A program made the translations under genes and the position numbers. Of a DNA stretch of 6,275 nt, positions 1 to 5,893 are shown piece after piece (position 1 is the first letter of the stretch; each line of letters opens with the position of its first letter). The DNA is from an uncultured Faecalibacterium sp. (GTDB lineage: Bacteria > Bacillota > Clostridia > Oscillospirales > Ruminococcaceae). Location of the stretch: positions 1 to 6,275 of the forward strand of contig CALDNF010000220.1 of the NCBI GenBank assembly GCA_937917475.1, in the 5' to 3' direction. The notes below the pieces were generated by a model. It was not told the DNA's origin and did no database searches. It saw only the letters and a program-made list of their open reading frames with translations.

Positions 1-94
1 TGCTGGAAGAGCCGCCGCAGGCAGCCAGACCCAGAGCAGCGGCGGAAACGCCGGCAGCCTTCAGGAAATTACGACGAGAGATCATCTTTTTCAT
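1..94 (-). CDS. Lipoprotein N-terminus, probable ABC sugar-binding protein (partial)
   Basis: Only the first 31 codons are inside the window; the gene runs off the left edge. The peptide reads MKKMISRRNFLK, then an Ala/Gly-rich hydrophobic stretch, then LAACGGSSS. LAAC is a lipobox, so Cys26 should be lipidated and the mature protein anchored outside the membrane. SRRNFLK also fits the twin-arginine (Tat) signal consensus, which is unusual for a Firmicute solute-binding protein. The ATG is preceded by AAGGAG with about seven bases of spacing, which supports this start. The LacI-family gene lies 72 bases upstream on the same strand. Lipoproteins next to LacI regulators are commonly binding proteins of carbohydrate ABC importers (CUT1 type), so that is the inferred role. 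The ligand-binding part is not visible, so another lipoprotein class is possible. Confidence 0.75.
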   Translation of the reverse strand, partial: MKKMISRRNFLKAAGVSAAALGLAACGGSSS

Positions 95-131
95 AACTGT
101 TCTCCTTCTTCATTTGGGGTTTATCTGCTCA

Positions 132-148
132 CCGTCCAAAGCGGACGG
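132..148 (-). other. Small hairpin between lacI-type gene and lipoprotein gene
   Basis: CCGTCC (132-137) and GGACGG (143-148) form a perfect 6-bp GC-rich stem with a 5-base loop. It sits in the 72-base gap between the LacI-family stop and the lipoprotein start. No U-run follows on either strand, so it is not a standard intrinsic terminator. I see no convincing promoter in the gap, so read-through from the regulator gene is plausible. The hairpin could then act as an mRNA processing or stabilising element ahead of a highly expressed binding-protein gene. That role is inference. Confidence 0.4.
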
Positions 149-166
149 AAGTAAGACGAATGAAAT

Positions 167-1180
167 TTACAGCGGCAGGGGCCGGACGCTTTCTCCCAGC
201 TGCAATTCGGGCTGGAGGGTGATGGTCTGGGCCGGTGCGCCGTGCTCGATCTGCCGCACCAGCAGCTCGATGCTTTGCAGGGCAATCTGCTCACTGGGCT
301 GGACCATGGTAGTCAGCACCGGAACAGAGTAGCGGGACATCGTGATGCCGTCAAAGCCGATGACGGAGACCTCTTCCGGCACCCGGAACCCGGCACTGAC
401 CAGTGCCCGGATGGCACCGAAGGCGATCACATCGCTCATGGCAAACACAGCGGTGAACTCGGCCCGGCGGGCCAGCAGACTGTTCATGCCGTGGTAGGCA
501 GACTCAAAATCATAGTTGGACAGGCCGAAGAGCTTGTCCTCAAAGGGAAGCCCGGCATCGGCCATGGCATCCTTTGCACCCAGCAGCCGCATCCGGCTGG
601 GGTAGCTGGTGGTAGGCCCGCCCAGCACAGCGATCTTCCGGTGGCCCTGCTCGATAAGGTGGGTCACAGCGGCTTTTGCCGCAGCCCGGTCGTCTACGCC
701 GACCATGGAAAGATTGGGAAAATCCAGCTCGTCGGAAACCAGCGTTGCCAGCACGGAGGGAACATTGATATCGGCAAAGCCCTTCTGGAAGTTGGCCACG
801 CTGCCGCCTAAGAAGATCATCCCTTTGGGTTTGATCTCCCGCAGGATCTTTTCAGCGGCGTCGATCTCATTGGCATTCTCATCCAGATAGGAGACGATGC
901 CGTTGTAACCATAAAGGGTGGCGGCCCGCTGGAGCTGAACCAGAAAATCGGAGAAGAAAATGTTCCGTGTGCCCTTGACCACGAACACCAAGCTGCGGGA
1001 CTGTTGAATCTTCAGCTGCCGGGCGTTGGTATTTGGGACGAAGCCTGCCTCCCGCATGACCTGCAGGACGTGCTCCTTGGTCTCGGGGCGGACATCCGGC
1101 CGGTCATTGATGACCCGGGAAATGGTGCTGACCGAGCAGCCGCTGATCCGTGCAATGTCTTTGATGGTCAGATTCGGCAT
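167..1180 (-). CDS. LacI-family transcriptional repressor
   Basis: This 337-aa protein is a complete LacI/GalR-family regulator. Residues 5-25 (TIKDIARISGCSVSTISRVIN) are the LacI helix-turn-helix. The hinge helix follows at about 49-60 (PNTNARQLK, with the usual Leu lever near residue 56). The rest is a periplasmic-binding-protein-like sensor domain, with family landmarks such as GHRKIAVLGG (179-188), a SRMRLLGAKDAM segment (195-206), AMSDVIAFGA (247-256) and VIGFDGI (273-279). It should bind DNA as a dimer or tetramer and release it, or bind it, on sensing a sugar. A GTG at 1195 would add five residues, but GTGAGG there is better placed as the ribosome-binding site of the ATG at 1180. The lipoprotein gene downstream suggests a sugar-transport regulon. 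The effector sugar cannot be told from sequence. Confidence 0.95.
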   Translation of the reverse strand: MPNLTIKDIARISGCSVSTISRVINDRPDVRPETKEHVLQVMREAGFVPNTNARQLKIQQSRSLVFVVKGTRNIFFSDFLVQLQRAATLYGYNGIVSYLDENANEIDAAEKILREIKPKGMIFLGGSVANFQKGFADINVPSVLATLVSDELDFPNLSMVGVDDRAAAKAAVTHLIEQGHRKIAVLGGPTTSYPSRMRLLGAKDAMADAGLPFEDKLFGLSNYDFESAYHGMNSLLARRAEFTAVFAMSDVIAFGAIRALVSAGFRVPEEVSVIGFDGITMSRYSVPVLTTMVQPSEQIALQSIELLVRQIEHGAPAQTITLQPELQLGESVRPLPL

Positions 1181-1209
1181 GGCGGTTCGCCTCACTTTCT
1201 GTCGGGTTA

Positions 1210-1234
1210 TCGGGAACGTTGTCGGGAACGTTTT
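1210..1234. promoter_or_regulatory. Tandem LacI-type operator sites (putative)
   Basis: TCGGGAACGTT occurs twice in direct repeat, at 1210-1220 and 1222-1232, with a 12-base period. Each copy contains AACGTT centred on CG, the core typical of LacI/GalR-family operators. The second extends to GGGAACGTTTTC, a partial palindrome. They lie in the 5' leader of the LacI-family gene, just downstream of the predicted transcription start near 1238, a position suited to repression. Autoregulation is inferred. Confidence 0.5.
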
Positions 1235-1244
1235 CAGTGACTAT

Positions 1245-1273
1245 AGTATGGCATATTTTGTACAAAAAATCAA
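1245..1273 (-). promoter_or_regulatory. Promoter of the LacI-family gene (predicted)
   Basis: On the minus strand, TTGATT (1268-1273) is separated by 17 bases from CATACT (1245-1250), a fair SigA-type promoter. Transcription would start near 1238, giving a leader of roughly 58 bases that contains the tandem operator-like repeats. An overlapping alternative -10, TATAGT, lies at 1240-1245 but has a poorer -35 partner. Confidence 0.5.
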
Positions 1274-1307
1274 GAACTGAAAAACACTTTTGTGGAAGCT
1301 GCTCAAT

Positions 1308-1337
1308 AAATCAACCTGCCTTTGTGCAGGTTGATTT
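1308..1337. terminator. Perfect 12-bp hairpin, possible bidirectional or back-up terminator
   Basis: AAATCAACCTGC (1308-1319) pairs perfectly with GCAGGTTGATTT (1326-1337) around a 6-base loop. The stem starts with A/T pairs, giving short U-rich ends on both strands, but there is no long U-tract, so termination would be moderate. It lies between the strong terminator of the ABC gene and the LacI promoter. It may be a second stop for leftward transcription, or a regulatory site upstream of the promoter. Confidence 0.45.
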
Positions 1338-1355
1338 GCTTGAAAATCAAAAATC

Positions 1356-1412
1356 ACCGGAGTTCCCGGAAATTTCCGGTACCAGTCAAAGACTTCCGGA
1401 ACGACCGTACCG
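1356..1412. repeat. Cluster of nested CCGG-centred palindromes
   Basis: Several short inverted repeats overlap here. CCGGAAATTTCCGG (1366-1379) is a perfect 14-base palindrome. ACCGGA (1356-1361) pairs with TCCGGT (1375-1380). CGGTAC (1377-1382) pairs with GTACCG (1407-1412), enclosing the palindrome TTCCGGAA (1394-1401). The stretch is non-coding, between the ABC-gene terminator and the LacI promoter. It could be a protein-binding region, a REP-like element or folded RNA; I do not recognise a family. Confidence 0.45.
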
Positions 1413-1438
1413 TTTTGTAACTTTTTAAACGCTGCAAC

Positions 1439-1482
1439 AAAAAATCCCGGCCCTGCACCGCTGCAAAACGGGCAAGGCCGGG
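1439..1482 (-). terminator. Intrinsic terminator of the ABC transporter gene
   Basis: On the minus strand, an 11-position stem (right arm 1472-1482, left arm 1446-1456, with one G-U pair) closes a 15-base loop. It is followed by A and a run of six U (complement of 1439-1444). It starts about 30 bases after the stop of the ABC gene. This is a textbook Rho-independent terminator and separates the ABC gene from the LacI-family gene. Confidence 0.9.
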
Positions 1483-1511
1483 AAGATATTTTGCGGAGGG
1501 GACTGCTGCAT

Positions 1512-4500
1512 TTACTCGGAGCGCAGAGCCTTGACGGGGTCGCACTTGGCGGCACTCTTGGAAGGGATGAAGCCGCCAAGGATGGTCAGCACTGTGGCCA
1601 GAACGATCAGAACCACTGCGGCACCGATGGGCAGTACGGCAGTTACGGTAGTGTCGGAAGAGATGTGGCGGATGAGCATATTGCCCGGGATCAGCAGGAT
1701 CTCGCTGAGGACGATGCCCATAACACCGGAGCACAGGCCGATGATGAAGGTCTCGGCGTTGAACACCTCGGAGATGTTGTGCTTGGACGCACCGATAGCA
1801 CGCAGGATGCCGATCTCCTTCCGGCGTTCCAGAACGCTGATATAGGTGATGACACCGATCATGATGGAGGAGACTACCAGCGAGATGGAAACAAAGGCTA
1901 CCAGCATATTGCTGATCATGTTGACGATCCGGGTCACCGAGGTCATCAGGGTGCCCACAAGGTCGGTATACTGGATCACCTTTTCGTCCTCGCCCTGAGC
2001 GGTCATGTTGGCGTTGTAGGCGTCCATCTTGGCAACGACACTGGCCTTGTGCTCAAAGTCGGTGGGATAAATGTTGATCTGGCTGGGGCTGTCGAGGTCA
2101 GCATAGCCGAAGGACTGCAGGTTGCTGTCGTAGGTGGCAGAAGCCGAGAGCATGGAAGAACGCATCAGCTCGGTGAGGTCGTCCTCGCTCATGTTGATCT
2201 GAATGGCGTTCTGGAAGGCGTTGGCATCGATCTTGAGGGCGTTTTCCATCTGGCTGCTCAGCTTGCTGATGTTTTCTTCCAGAGCCGACTGGATGCTGCT
2301 GCTCATCTGGGCAGTCATCTGCTCCATAGCGGTGGTCATCTGACTCTGGATGGCTTCGGTGATCTGAGCGGAGTAGCTTTCCATGATGGTCTGCATGGAC
2401 TGCTGAATGGCGGCCGAGATCTGGGCTTCCATGGCAGAGGTGTCCACCAGTTCGCCCATGGCCTCCTGCATCAGCTGCTGGAACTGGTCCGTCTTGAGGT
2501 AGGCAGAAAAACTGATCTTGTCCAGATTCAGGATTCCGTTGCCGATGATATAGTTTTTGTAGCCGTCAAAGACTTTTTGCATCAGGTTCTCAAGGGCATC
2601 GGAAGAAACGGAGAGGTCCAGCCCGGAGAACGCTCCGCTGAGGTCGATGTCGGGCATTTCGTCCGAATCAAAGTTCAGAGAGAAGCTGTCCGGGTCCAGC
2701 AAGGTGGAAAGGTCGAAGGAGTCTCCGGTGAAATCGAACGCTCCGCTCAGGTCAAAGTTCAGGGCATCGGGGTCGAACTGGAAGGCCTTCTCCAACTGGT
2801 CGGTGTCCACGGTGAAGAGGGAAGCCAGATCAAAGGAGGTCATGGATTCGGCAGCACCAAACTTTTCGCCGGTGAGGACGTTGACTGAGGGGTCTGCCAT
2901 CTGCTCGTGAACGATCTTGCTGTCCTTGGCCTGCTCGATGACGTGCTGGGTCAGAGAAGCAGGATAGGCAATGCCGGAAGACAGCATGGCGGCGGAGCTG
3001 TTGGGGGCAGGCTGCACGATGCCCACCACAGCCAGCTCCTCGCCGTCGTCCACCAGAGCTTTCATATAATCATTGTCGTCGGTCTTGGATTTCCACAGGC
3101 CGTAAGTTTCGTCGTAAACATAGAAATCGGAGCTGTTGACCAGCTTGAAGGTCATGCCCAGAAAATCCGAAGTGGAATAGGTCTTGAAATCATCGGGAAT
3201 GGTAACGTTCTGATTCTGGGCGAATTGCTGGATCATCTTGTCCAGCTCAGCGTTGTCCCGCAGACCCATGGCGTAAAGAGCGTAGTCGGTCACACTGCCG
3301 TCGGCACCCAGCACCACCACGCATTCGTTGTAGGCTTCCGGCCAGCGTCCGGCCTTGACCTCGTACTGGGAGTTATACAGCTCGCTGCTTTCGGGCAGCT
3401 GGTAGAACACACTGGTGTTCATCATGGAGGACATCATGCTGTTGGTGGAACTGGAAGAACTGATGCCCAGCGAGGAAAGGGAAGAATCCGGGTTCACCTG
3501 CCGGATGCTGCCGTCAGCATCTTCCCGGAAGATCTGGGGGGATACATTATAAGAATATTCAACGGAAGTGGTATCCTCGGCAATGGTACAGTCGTCGCTT
3601 TCCAGCCAGCTCTTAAAGGATTTGAGGTCGTTGGAGGTCAGGCCGGAGACCATCTGGGTGATGAGCTTCCGTACCGGGATCATATCCTCGCCGTCAGGGG
3701 AAGAGGCTGCGGAAGAACTGCTGGCATCGGTGCTGCTATCGGTGAGCAGAGAGGTCAGATCCATACCGCTGCTCAGGATCTGCAGCGGGTATTCGCTCAG
3801 GGTGGAACGCTCCATGTCGGCAATGTAGTCGTTGACGCCGGTGGACAGAGAGATGATGAGGGCGATGCCGATGATGCCGATGGAGCCTGCAAAGGCAGTG
3901 AGGAGGGTGCGGGCCTTTTTGGTCTTGAGGTTGTTGAAGCTCAACGCCAGAGAGGTGAGCAGGGACATGGAGGAACGGCCCATGTTCTTGTGGACCGGCG
4001 GGGCAAGCTGAGTGGTCTCCGGTTCATAAGGCATGGTGTCCGAGAGGATCACGCCGTCCTTGAGGTTGACGATGCGGGTGGCATAACGTTCGGCCAGTTC
4101 CGGGTTGTGGGTGACCATGACCACCAGCCGGTCCTTGGCAACTTCTTTCAGAAGCTCCATGACCTGAATACTGGTCTCGCTGTCCAGTGCGCCGGTGGGC
4201 TCATCGGCCAGCAGAATGTCGGGGTTATTGACCAGTGCACGGGCAATGGCCACCCGCTGCATCTGACCGCCCGACATTTCGGAAGGGTGCTTGTGGAGCT
4301 GGTTGCCCAAGCCCACTTTCTGCAACGCCTCGGTGGCCCGGCGTTTCCGCTCGGAACCCGAAACGCCCGAGATGGTAAGGGCCAGTTCTACGTTGGCAAG
4401 CACCGTCTGGTGGGGGATAAGGTTATAGCTCTGGAATACAAAGCCGATGGTGTGGTTGCGGTAGGAGTCCCAGTCACGGTCGGTGTATTTTTTGGTGGAG

Positions 4501-4700
4501 ATGCCGTTGATGACCAGATCGCCGCTGTCGTAGCGGTCTAAGCCGCCGATGATGTTCAGCAGGGTGGTCTTGCCGGAGCCGCTGGGGCCCAGAATGGCAA
4601 CGAATTCATTGTCACGCAGGTTCAGGCTGACCCGGTTCAGTGCGGTCTGGACCAGGTCGCCGGTTTTATATTCTTTATGGATCTCTTTCAGTTGAAGCAT
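1512..4700 (-). CDS. MacB-like ABC transporter, fused ATPase and permease with giant extracytoplasmic domain
   Basis: The protein has 1062 aa. Residues 1-220 are an ABC ATPase of the MacB/LolD type: Walker A GPSGSGKTT (38-46), Q-loop Gln90, signature MSGGQMQR (142-149), Walker B with ADEPTG (165-170), and H-loop His198. All look intact. A linker leads to a first membrane segment at about 267-287. A soluble region of about 640 residues follows. The C-terminus is an FtsX/MacB-type permease with segments near 931-954, 984-1004 and 1021-1043, and the conserved cytoplasmic loop ERRKEIGILRAIGAS (958-972). MacB-type proteins act by mechanotransmission rather than classic transmembrane passage, exporting peptides, lipids or drugs or driving envelope hydrolases. 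The external domain is much larger than in MacB: it is Ser/Asp-rich, with FDLS-like repeats (about 623-698) and a long coiled coil (about 740-830). The ATG at 4700 has AAGGCGG just upstream; the longer open frame to 4847 has no such support. The gene appears monocistronic. Substrate unknown; antimicrobial-peptide export or resistance is a possibility only. Confidence 0.93.
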   Translation of the reverse strand: MLQLKEIHKEYKTGDLVQTALNRVSLNLRDNEFVAILGPSGSGKTTLLNIIGGLDRYDSGDLVINGISTKKYTDRDWDSYRNHTIGFVFQSYNLIPHQTVLANVELALTISGVSGSERKRRATEALQKVGLGNQLHKHPSEMSGGQMQRVAIARALVNNPDILLADEPTGALDSETSIQVMELLKEVAKDRLVVMVTHNPELAERYATRIVNLKDGVILSDTMPYEPETTQLAPPVHKNMGRSSMSLLTSLALSFNNLKTKKARTLLTAFAGSIGIIGIALIISLSTGVNDYIADMERSTLSEYPLQILSSGMDLTSLLTDSSTDASSSSAASSPDGEDMIPVRKLITQMVSGLTSNDLKSFKSWLESDDCTIAEDTTSVEYSYNVSPQIFREDADGSIRQVNPDSSLSSLGISSSSSTNSMMSSMMNTSVFYQLPESSELYNSQYEVKAGRWPEAYNECVVVLGADGSVTDYALYAMGLRDNAELDKMIQQFAQNQNVTIPDDFKTYSTSDFLGMTFKLVNSSDFYVYDETYGLWKSKTDDNDYMKALVDDGEELAVVGIVQPAPNSSAAMLSSGIAYPASLTQHVIEQAKDSKIVHEQMADPSVNVLTGEKFGAAESMTSFDLASLFTVDTDQLEKAFQFDPDALNFDLSGAFDFTGDSFDLSTLLDPDSFSLNFDSDEMPDIDLSGAFSGLDLSVSSDALENLMQKVFDGYKNYIIGNGILNLDKISFSAYLKTDQFQQLMQEAMGELVDTSAMEAQISAAIQQSMQTIMESYSAQITEAIQSQMTTAMEQMTAQMSSSIQSALEENISKLSSQMENALKIDANAFQNAIQINMSEDDLTELMRSSMLSASATYDSNLQSFGYADLDSPSQINIYPTDFEHKASVVAKMDAYNANMTAQGEDEKVIQYTDLVGTLMTSVTRIVNMISNMLVAFVSISLVVSSIMIGVITYISVLERRKEIGILRAIGASKHNISEVFNAETFIIGLCSGVMGIVLSEILLIPGNMLIRHISSDTTVTAVLPIGAAVVLIVLATVLTILGGFIPSKSAAKCDPVKALRSE

Positions 4701-4744
4701 AGGTCCGCCTTTCTGGATGGAAGAAAAAACAAAATATCCAGAGT

Positions 4745-4753
4745 AGTATAGCA
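4745..4753 (-). promoter_or_regulatory. Extended -10 promoter of the ABC transporter gene (predicted)
   Basis: On the minus strand, TGCTATACT (4745-4753) is an extended -10 element (TGn plus TATACT, five of six to consensus). No good -35 is present; TGGATT 16 bases upstream is weak, which is common for extended -10 promoters. Start would be near 4738, giving a leader of about 38 bases. Confidence 0.55.
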
Positions 4754-4791
4754 GGAGAATGTGAATAATCCATGGCCTTTGAGCACAAAAT

Positions 4792-4822
4792 TTCGTCTGG
4801 ACGAGAAGATTTTCGTCGAAAA
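4792..4822. promoter_or_regulatory. Spo0A-box-like sites on the ABC-gene side (putative)
   Basis: TTTTCGTCGAAAA (4810-4822) is an odd-centred perfect palindrome containing CGTCGAA, one base from the Spo0A box TGTCGAA. TTCGTCT (4792-4798) is another six-of-seven match to TTCGNCA. They lie about 40-70 bases upstream of the ABC-gene -10. The core TTCGTCGAA recurs inverted at 4978-4986. No long gene lies in 4701-5096; apart from these sites, those at 4961-4986 and the two promoters, the only thing seen there is a weak 11-codon frame near 4910. Confidence 0.35.
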
Positions 4823-4960
4823 GCGTCGTGCGCCGCAAAGAAAGCAAAAATAAACGGAAAAAGCTGGAAATCCACGCCGGAACGCTTGCTTTTTGGCGGG
4901 AGGAATGATATGCTTAACGCAAAGATGCCGGGATACCGCCGCTGAATCAGCAGGAAAACT

Positions 4961-4986
4961 TTCGAAAATCGACACATTTCGACGAA
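4961..4986. promoter_or_regulatory. Array of Spo0A-box-like sites upstream of the Spo0A-like gene (putative)
   Basis: Three six-of-seven matches to the Spo0A box in its TTCGACA orientation lie side by side: TTCGAAA (4961-4967), ATCGACA (4968-4974) and TTCGACG (4978-4984). The last two start exactly 10 bases apart in the same orientation, as known for tandem Spo0A boxes bound by a head-to-tail dimer. The array ends 11 bases before the -35 of the divergent regulator's promoter. Binding by Spo0A or by the encoded Spo0A-like protein is inferred. Confidence 0.4.
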
Positions 4987-4995
4987 TCTTTCTGG

Positions 4996-5024
4996 TTGAA
5001 TCTTTTCCCATGGCTTTATACAAT
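4996..5024 (+). promoter_or_regulatory. Promoter of the Spo0A-like gene (predicted)
   Basis: TTGAAT (4996-5001), a 17-base spacer and TACAAT (5019-5024, five of six) form a good SigA-type promoter. The start would be near 5031. The leader of about 66 bases can form a small stem, GCCGCA (5043-5048) with TGCGGC (5068-5073), before the ribosome-binding site. Confidence 0.65.
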
Positions 5025-5080
5025 AGAAGCACAAAAATCCAAGCCGCACGCTGTTTTTGATGCATGATGCGGCAGGAGCG

Positions 5081-5088
5081 GGGAGGAG
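5081..5088 (+). promoter_or_regulatory. Strong ribosome-binding site selecting a TTG start
   Basis: GGGAGGAG lies eight bases before the in-frame TTG at 5097. The in-frame ATG codons at 5064 and 5067 have only CTGTTTTTG upstream and no Shine-Dalgarno match. The site therefore argues for TTG initiation and removes 11 residues from the longest open frame. Confidence 0.7.
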
Positions 5089-5096
5089 AGTGTGGT

Positions 5097-5849
5097 TTGA
5101 GCAGAAAGCAGAGACCAAGAGGGCTGCGGGCAGCACTGGTCAGCTACGATGAGCGGCAGCTCCGGGTGTGGAGCCGTTATCTGGAAGAGCAGAGCGCAGG
5201 GCTGGTCTGCCGGTGCTGCCAGAGCGGAGAGGAACTGCTGACGCTTCTCCGGCAGGGCGAGCAGATCGATGTGGTGGTTCTGGGCGGAACGCTGGCGGAT
5301 ATGGATGAGCTGGCCTTTGTGGAGCAGATCAGCCGTCTCCATGCAAAGCCTTTTCTTCTGCTGCCGGATGACGGCAGGCACAGGGCCGGAGCCGGGGCAA
5401 GTCTTGGCCCGGGCAATGCCTGCTACCTCATCCGCCAGACCAGCCTGCGGGATCTGCTGCGCCGGCTGCAGGAGCTGCCGAATGACCCGGAGGAACGGAT
5501 CGTGCAGTTCTGCGGGGAGTGCTACGACCGGTGGGGCGTTGCCCAGCCGGATGTCAACTGCACCTACCTGACGCAGGCGGTCTGTGTGGCCTGCGGGTCG
5601 GAGGCAAAGCTTGCCATCCGGAAAGAGATCCTGCAGCCGGTGGCGGAGCGGCACGAGACCACCATTGCCGCCATTGACAGCGGCCTGCGGCGGCTCATTG
5701 AGTGTCTGGAAGTCCGGCGTTCTGTGGGGTGGCTGGCGTTCAAGCGGGATGCAAATCTTTCCGGAGTGCGGGTCTCCACCGGCAAGCTCATTTATGCCCT
5801 CAAGGGGGCACTGGAACGAAGTGAAAAACTGGATTCCAGACTGAGCTGA
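5097..5849 (+). CDS. Spo0A-like response regulator with degenerate receiver domain
   Basis: The 250-aa protein has the Spo0A layout. Residues about 10-125 are a CheY-like receiver and about 135-245 match the Spo0A C-terminal DNA-binding domain. In particular LQPVAERHETTIAAI (179-193) and RRLIE (198-202) parallel the LYPTIAKKYNTTPSRV...IRHAIE region of Spo0A. The receiver is degenerate: the phospho-acceptor position in VVVLGG is Gly63 instead of Asp, the acidic pair is Ser16-Tyr17, the conserved Thr is replaced near Pro90, and the conserved Lys by Arg113. Phosphorylation as in true Spo0A is therefore unlikely. In the recognition helix some Spo0A DNA-contact positions differ (Glu to Asp194, Arg to Ser195) while Arg198 is kept, so specificity may be altered. 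Ten cysteines, including CGEC (139-142) and CVAC (163-166), are unusual. TTG is chosen as start because of its ribosome-binding site. The gene is divergent from the ABC transporter and followed in 44 bases by a kinase-like gene. It is unlikely to be the organism's sporulation master regulator itself. Confidence 0.8.
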   Translation: MSRKQRPRGLRAALVSYDERQLRVWSRYLEEQSAGLVCRCCQSGEELLTLLRQGEQIDVVVLGGTLADMDELAFVEQISRLHAKPFLLLPDDGRHRAGAGASLGPGNACYLIRQTSLRDLLRRLQELPNDPEERIVQFCGECYDRWGVAQPDVNCTYLTQAVCVACGSEAKLAIRKEILQPVAERHETTIAAIDSGLRRLIECLEVRRSVGWLAFKRDANLSGVRVSTGKLIYALKGALERSEKLDSRLS

Positions 5850-5893
5850 GGATATCGGTACATTATAAAAATAAATAAGGGAGGTCAGGCAGC

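Noticed and set aside
242..811. 189-codon plus-strand frame over the LacI-family gene
   Set aside because: It is the complement of a well-recognised LacI-family protein and has no domain signal.
1491..2888. 465-codon open frame on the plus strand
   Set aside because: It is antisense to the ABC transporter gene, rich in His/Gly/Asp as expected from the complement of GC-rich coding, and has no recognisable domain.
2907..4541. 544-codon open frame on the plus strand
   Set aside because: It is antisense to the ABC gene, including its Walker and signature motifs, and has no family resemblance of its own.
4701..4847. N-terminal extension of the ABC transporter by 49 residues
   Set aside because: The ATG at 4700 begins the ATPase fold directly and has a ribosome-binding site; the extension overlaps the predicted promoter.
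4910..4945. 11-codon plus-strand frame (MLNAKMPGYRR) behind a GGGAGG site
   Set aside because: The ribosome-binding site is good, but there is no clear promoter before it and such short frames arise by chance. A leader peptide cannot be excluded.
5864..5869. TATAAA as a separate promoter for the kinase-like gene
   Set aside because: There is no acceptable -35 at the right distance, and the 44-base gap fits co-transcription with the Spo0A-like gene.
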